This document shows, one piece after another, positions 60,052-64,000 of a stretch of 64,000 bases of DNA; position 1 is the first letter of the stretch, and every line of letters starts with the position of its first letter. The stretch is from the NCBI RefSeq assembly GCF_050717515.1, contig NZ_JBOITL010000025.1, positions 62,001 through 126,000 on the forward strand. The letters run 5' to 3'. Under the pieces are notes generated by a model. It was not told the DNA's origin, did no database searches, and was given only the letters and a program-made list of their open reading frames with translations. Made by a program: the position numbers and the translations under genes. The stretch comes from Clostridium_AD sp050717515. Lineage in GTDB: Bacteria; Bacillota; Clostridia; Clostridiales; Clostridiaceae.

Positions 60052-60276
60052 ATGTGTCTAGCAATTCCAGGAAAGGTTTTAAGTTTAGACGGAAATAGAG
60101 GTATTGTTGAGGTTGGAAATATGAGAAGAGAAGTATATATGCATCTAGTGCCATCTGTAGATGTGAATGAATATGTACTTGTGCATGCGGGTTGTGCAAT
60201 TCAAATGATAGATGAAGAAGAGGCAAAAATAACCTTAGATATCTTCAAGGAGCTTATAGAAAATGAAATTTGTTGA
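60052..60276 (+). CDS. hypC: Hydrogenase maturation chaperone HypC
   Basis: 74 residues. ATG 60052 follows AAAGGAGG, giving the required N-terminus MCLAIPGKV, where Cys2 binds the Fe(CN)2CO unit. VHAGCAIQMIDEEEA is the conserved C-terminal part. It passes iron-cyanide groups with HypD to the hydrogenase large subunit. Its end overlaps hypD by 14 bases. Confidence 0.97.
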   Translation: MCLAIPGKVLSLDGNRGIVEVGNMRREVYMHLVPSVDVNEYVLVHAGCAIQMIDEEEAKITLDIFKELIENEIC

Positions 60277-61354
60277 CGAATTCAGAAATAGCGAATGCTC
60301 TAAAAAACTAGTTGAAAAGTTAAATAATATTAATACAGAAAAGATAAACATTATGGAGGTTTGTGGTACTCATACTATGGCTATATTCAGATATGGTATT
60401 AGGGATGTTCTTCCTGTCAATATAAATCTGATATCCGGTCCAGGTTGTCCTGTTTGTGTCACACCGCAAAGCTATATAGATACAGCAATAACACTTTCTG
60501 AAAAGGTGGATGTAATTATTGCAACCTTTGGGGATATGATGAAAGTTCCCGGAAAAAAAGGGTCACTAAGTGTGAAAAAGGCAGAAGGTGCAGATGTAAG
60601 AATAGTATATTCACCTATGGATTGCCTCCAAATGGCTTCACAAAACCCTTCTAAAAAGATAGTATTTTTGTCAGTGGGTTTTGAAACTACGGCTCCTATG
60701 GCAGCAATTACTGCTATAGAGGCTAAAAAAAATAATATAAGTAATTTATTCTTTTTTGTGGCCCATAAAATTGTTCCACCAGCTATGGAAGTACTAGTTC
60801 AAGATGTGGAATTGAAAATAGATGGTTTTTTACTACCTGGGCATGTTTGTGCAATTATTGGCACAAAACCCTATGAACTTTTGAGTAGAGATTATAATAT
60901 ACCTGCCGTAGTTACAGGGTTCGAACCACTAGATATACTTCAAGGTTTAAATACATTAGTAAGCTTAATAAGTAAAAAGGATTATAGGATTTACAATGAA
61001 TATAAAAGAATAGTTAAAACTGAGGGTAACATATATGCTTTGGAATATTTAAATAGTGTTTTTGATATTGTGGATAGTAGTTGGAGAGGAATTGGTAGAA
61101 TATGTGGAAGTGGCTTGGAGTTTAATAGTAAGTATGAACATTTTGATGCAATTAAGCATTTTAATATAAATTATGAAGAATATGATGGTAGTCCACGCTG
61201 CAAATGTGGAGAAATACTAAAAGGGAAAATTAAACCAATAGATTGTCCACTTTTCAAAAAAATTTGCAATCCAGAAAATCCAGTTGGTTCCTGCATGGTT
61301 TCATCAGAAGGTACCTGTGCTGCATATTATAGATACCACAAAGACACTAAATAA
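60263..61354 (+). CDS. hypD: Hydrogenase maturation protein HypD
   Basis: 363 residues. NIMEVCGTHTMAIFRYG, GPGCPVCVTP, TFGDMMKVPG and the C-terminal cysteines CKCGEIL, CPLFKKIC and SCMVSSEGTC (4Fe-4S cluster) are all conserved. With HypC it forms the scaffold on which cyanide and CO are added to iron. Overlap with hypC implies coupling. Do not confuse with the hydroxyproline dehydratase hypD of this window. Confidence 0.97.
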   Translation: MKFVDEFRNSECSKKLVEKLNNINTEKINIMEVCGTHTMAIFRYGIRDVLPVNINLISGPGCPVCVTPQSYIDTAITLSEKVDVIIATFGDMMKVPGKKGSLSVKKAEGADVRIVYSPMDCLQMASQNPSKKIVFLSVGFETTAPMAAITAIEAKKNNISNLFFFVAHKIVPPAMEVLVQDVELKIDGFLLPGHVCAIIGTKPYELLSRDYNIPAVVTGFEPLDILQGLNTLVSLISKKDYRIYNEYKRIVKTEGNIYALEYLNSVFDIVDSSWRGIGRICGSGLEFNSKYEHFDAIKHFNINYEEYDGSPRCKCGEILKGKIKPIDCPLFKKICNPENPVGSCMVSSEGTCAAYYRYHKDTK

Positions 61355-61414
61355 CAGGAGCGTAAAAATTGATAATGGTTATGTGATTATAAGGAGAATA
61401 CAGGAGGGCTTCGA

Positions 61415-62422
61415 ATGAAAGGCAAGATAACTCTAAGTCACGGAAGTGGCGGCGTACAAACTAATAAATTGATTAATGAAGTGTTTTTTAAATATTTTAA
61501 TAATGATATTTTAAATCAGATGAATGATGCAGCTCAAATAGATATAGATTTTAAAAAACTTGCTTTTACTACGGATTCTTTTGTAGTAAATCCAATATTT
61601 TTTAATGGTGGTAATATTGGTAAATTAGCAGTTTGCGGTACTGTAAATGATATAGCCGTAAGTGGAGCAAAACCACTTTACCTAACAAGTGCTTTTATTA
61701 TAGAAGAGGGCTTCTCTATTGAAAAATTAGAAGAGATTGTGAAGTCTATGGCAGAAGAAGCCAGGAGAGCTAGGGTAAAAATTGTAACTGGAGACACAAA
61801 AGTTGTGGAAAAAGGCAATGTGGATGGAATTTATATTAACACTTCTGGTATTGGTAGAATTTATGAAAATGTAAATATTAATTGTGCCAATGCAAGACCG
61901 GGAGATGTAATAATAGTAAATGGAACACTAGGAGACCATGGTATGACCATAATGTGCGCGCGAAATAAACTTGGTCTGGAAGGGAATTTAAAAAGTGATT
62001 GTGCCTCCTTGAATTCCTTAGTAGATACAATGCTTGAAGCGTATCATGGAATCCATGTTATTCGTGATGCTACAAGAGGTGGAATAGCAGCGGTACTTAA
62101 TGAAATCAGTGAGTTTAGCAATGTAACTATAGCTCTTGAGGAAAATGCTATACCATTAAAAGAAGAAGTAAAAGGTGCAACTGAGATTCTGGGACTTGAT
62201 CCATTATATATTGCCAACGAAGGAAAACTTTGTGTTTTTGTACCAGAAGCCTATGCGCAAAAGGTACTGAGTGCAATGCGTGAGCACCCGCTTGGTCTTC
62301 AAGCAGCAATTATAGGGAAAGTTACTGGAGAGCTGGGGCAAAAAGTTTATTTAAACACAGTGGTGGGTGGAAAAAGACTAGTTGATATGCCATCTGGAAT
62401 TCAGCTTCCAAGAATATGTTAG
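61415..62422 (+). CDS. hypE: Hydrogenase maturation protein HypE
   Basis: 335 residues from ATG 61415 behind AGGAGGG. ITLSHGSGGVQTNKLI, TTDSFVVNP, GDTKVVEKG and RDATRGGIAAVLNEI are the PurM-like ATP-binding motifs, and the protein ends PRIC; the terminal Cys carries the thiocarboxamide that is dehydrated to thiocyanate. hypA and hypB (nickel insertion) and the hydrogenase genes are not in the window. Confidence 0.97.
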   Translation: MKGKITLSHGSGGVQTNKLINEVFFKYFNNDILNQMNDAAQIDIDFKKLAFTTDSFVVNPIFFNGGNIGKLAVCGTVNDIAVSGAKPLYLTSAFIIEEGFSIEKLEEIVKSMAEEARRARVKIVTGDTKVVEKGNVDGIYINTSGIGRIYENVNINCANARPGDVIIVNGTLGDHGMTIMCARNKLGLEGNLKSDCASLNSLVDTMLEAYHGIHVIRDATRGGIAAVLNEISEFSNVTIALEENAIPLKEEVKGATEILGLDPLYIANEGKLCVFVPEAYAQKVLSAMREHPLGLQAAIIGKVTGELGQKVYLNTVVGGKRLVDMPSGIQLPRIC

Positions 62423-62480
62423 ATTTAGTACAATGAAGATACAGTTTGATTTATGTTTTTTAACTTTAGCCTGCCCCAAA

Positions 62481-62533
62481 AATAATAAATAGCAGCAACC
62501 AGTTTATTCAGGCTGCTGCTATTTATTATTTTT
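62481..62533. terminator. Bidirectional terminator
   Basis: AATAATAAATAGCAGCA and TGCTGCTATTTATTATT form a perfect 17-bp stem between hypE and the convergent adh gene. Confidence 0.93.
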
Positions 62534-63587
62534 ATATTATTACTACAGGTTTGATTAAATCCTGAGGTTTATCCTTCATTATGAGAAGGGCTTCTTCAAT
62601 TTTATCAAAACCATGATAAACATGTGTTACTAATCTACTTAAATCAACACGGTTATATTTTACCAAATCAATTAGCCTTTCCATTCTAAGACGGCCTCCA
62701 GGACAAAGACCTCCAACTATTGTTTTATGAGCCATTCCACATCCCCATTCAGCGCGAGGTATTGGAAGGAAATCGCCTTCACCGTGATAGTTAACATTTG
62801 AAACAACTCCACCTGGTTTAACAATACTTACAGCTTGTATTAGTGTTTCAGGGGTTCCACCTGCGATTATTACACGGTCAACACCTTTTCCATTAGTCAA
62901 ATCCATTATTTGCTTTGCAATATCACCAGTTTTATAATTTACTATTTCTGAAGCACCATAAAAATATGCTGCTTCAACACAGGTTGGCCTAGAGCCTACT
63001 GCTATTATTCTACCAGCACCACGCAATTTAGCACCAGCTATTGCCATTAGTCCAACTGCGCCAATTCCTATGACAGCAACACTTGAGCCTACTTCAATAT
63101 TTGCCAGTTCTGCACCATGAAAGCCTGTAGTCATCATATCTGTTATCATAACAGCACTTTCTAAAGAAATTTCATCTGGCAAAAGAGCTAAGTTCATATC
63201 TGCATCGTTTACATGAAAATAATCTGCAAAGACACCATCTTTAAAATTTGAGAATTTCCAACCTGCAAGCATTCCACCTGAATGTTGTGGAAAACCTGCT
63301 TGAACCTCTAGGGTTCTCCAATCAGGAGTTATTGCAGGAACTATTACTCTATCTCCTACTTTGAAATCTTTTACTTCACAACCTACCTCATGGATTATAC
63401 CTACAGCCTCATGTCCTAAAATCATATCATTTCTGTCCCCAATTGCTCCTTCATATACAGTGTGAATGTCTGATGTGCAGGGTGATACTGCTAGTGGACG
63501 AACAATTGCATCATATGGACCTGCAACTGGTTTCTTTTTTTCAATCCAGCCTACATTATTGATACTTAACATTGCAAAACCTTTCAT
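62532..63587 (-). CDS. adh: NADP-dependent secondary alcohol (isopropanol) dehydrogenase
   Basis: 351 residues, the exact length of the C. beijerinckii/Thermoanaerobacter enzymes, to which it aligns throughout (MKGFAMLSINNVGWIEK, AVSPCTSDIHT, MLAGWKFSNFKDGVF). Catalytic zinc ligands Cys37, His59 and Asp150 are present. AVGSRP and the Tyr of EIVNYKTG form the NADP-phosphate site. It reduces ketones such as acetone, or oxidises secondary alcohols. AGGAGG precedes the ATG. A sigma-54 promoter about 170 bases upstream predicts activator-dependent expression. Confidence 0.95.
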   Translation of the reverse strand: MKGFAMLSINNVGWIEKKKPVAGPYDAIVRPLAVSPCTSDIHTVYEGAIGDRNDMILGHEAVGIIHEVGCEVKDFKVGDRVIVPAITPDWRTLEVQAGFPQHSGGMLAGWKFSNFKDGVFADYFHVNDADMNLALLPDEISLESAVMITDMMTTGFHGAELANIEVGSSVAVIGIGAVGLMAIAGAKLRGAGRIIAVGSRPTCVEAAYFYGASEIVNYKTGDIAKQIMDLTNGKGVDRVIIAGGTPETLIQAVSIVKPGGVVSNVNYHGEGDFLPIPRAEWGCGMAHKTIVGGLCPGGRLRMERLIDLVKYNRVDLSRLVTHVYHGFDKIEEALLIMKDKPQDLIKPVVII

Positions 63588-63751
63588 TTCAAAAACCTCC
63601 TAATATTTTGGTATTGTTATTATAGCTTTTGTTTGAATAGGGTTGATATTTTATTAACTATTAAACCATAATAATTTTATGGTTTAGTAGTTAGCCTTAT
63701 ATTTAAAGCTATTTTTTTAACAATCTTTTTATATTGTACAGTTATACTATT

Positions 63752-63767
63752 AGCAATAGTCATGCCA
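63752..63767 (-). promoter_or_regulatory. Sigma-54 promoter of adh
   Basis: On the minus strand TTGGCATGACTATTGCT matches TGGCAy-N5-TTGCT with the required spacing (-24 GG at 63765-63766, -12 GC at 63753-63754). It lies about 170 bases before the adh start codon. Confidence 0.8.
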
Positions 63768-63839
63768 AAAAAAAATACATTTAATAGAGCCAGTGAGTAG
63801 CCAATCCACATTTCAACAAAATAAAAGTGATGTAAAACG

Positions 63840-63884
63840 CAACGGTTTCTAATGAAACATCGTTGTATTTCGCAACACTGTTGT
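63840..63884. promoter_or_regulatory. Palindromic upstream sites of adh
   Basis: CAACGGTTTC-TAAT-GAAACATCGTTG (63840-63865) and GCAACACTGTTGT (63872-63884) are dyads 75-120 bases upstream of the -24 element, where a sigma-54 activator should bind. The activator gene is not in the window. Confidence 0.6.
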
Positions 63885-64000
63885 AATTTTAAACAATATT
63901 TAATTGAAACAATTGTTTTTTATTTAACAATAGATTTTAAAAAAATAGTTAAACAATAAATAATATTAGAGTTAGCTACTATGATTTTTTATTTTTGAAT
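63885..64000. other. AT-rich end of window
   Basis: No gene seen; contains AAACAATTGTTT (63908-63920 area), another short palindrome that may belong to the adh control region. Confidence 0.4.

Overview
The window is chromosomal DNA of a low-GC, anaerobic, spore-former-type Firmicute, most likely Clostridium sensu stricto. The evidence is the AT-rich sequence with AGGAGG ribosome-binding sites and frequent TTG/GTG starts, two SAM-I riboswitches, an RNase P RNA gene, two sigma-54 promoters, an O2-sensitive glycyl-radical hydroxyproline dehydratase with its activase, a hydrogenase maturation cluster, and an NADP-type secondary alcohol dehydrogenase very like the C. beijerinckii enzyme. A surface protein with an ice-binding-type (DUF3494) domain hints at a cold habitat; that is inference. 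I saw no phage, complete insertion sequence, CRISPR array, tRNA or rRNA.

Layout. 0-5.5 kb: 5' part of a cysteine desulfurase gene, phosphoglycerate mutase, a CsbD-like protein, and a sigma-54 activator next to a PLP enzyme with operators and a -24/-12 promoter (candidate cysteine-desulfidase module cdsR-cdsB). 5.6-7.7 kb: LPXTG-type ice-binding-like protein overlapping its own class D sortase. 7.8-18.5 kb: two amino-acid permeases, a tandem-domain amidase, a structured palindromic element, a DUF3048 lipoprotein, an HD-domain protein, a carbonic-anhydrase-like protein and an AI-2E-type permease. 18.5-24.3 kb: NlpC/P60 hydrolase, galK-galT followed by a decayed LacI-family regulator, a GlpA-like oxidoreductase and rnpB. 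24.3-31.7 kb: exported papain-fold-like protein, two-component system, ABC cassette A and a YtrA-type GntR/ABC operon. 31.8-36.3 kb: M20 hydrolase and metNIQ, each behind its own divergent SAM-I riboswitch. 36.3-40.5 kb: MATE pump with leader, exported protein, and ABC cassette B, an inverted duplicate of cassette A. 40.5-46.9 kb: proline/hydroxyproline island (proC, glycyl-radical dehydratase, activase, TrmB regulator, and an ornithine cyclodeaminase gene broken by an amber codon). 47-52.8 kb: small protein, permease, orphan PAS histidine kinase, M20 hydrolase and an extremely methionine-rich repeat protein. 52.9-57.4 kb: candidate small RNA, beta-lactamase-fold hydrolase with dipeptide epimerase, YbaK deacylase and a PLP-GNAT fusion enzyme. 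57.6-62.4 kb: hypFCDE for [NiFe]-hydrogenase cofactor assembly. 62.5-64 kb: secondary alcohol dehydrogenase with a sigma-54 promoter and palindromic upstream sites.

The recurring theme is amino-acid and peptide metabolism of a fermentative clostridium: cysteine breakdown, hydroxyproline-to-proline conversion, methionine import, dipeptide recycling and several amino-acid exchangers, tied to sigma-54, S-box, TrmB and GntR control. The most unusual items are the sortase-anchored ice-binding-like protein, the paired divergent SAM riboswitches that place an M20 hydrolase in the methionine regulon, the methionine-rich repeat protein, the PLP-GNAT fusion, the inverted ABC duplication, and several promoter-hairpin-terminator units that look like unrecognised small RNAs or leaders.
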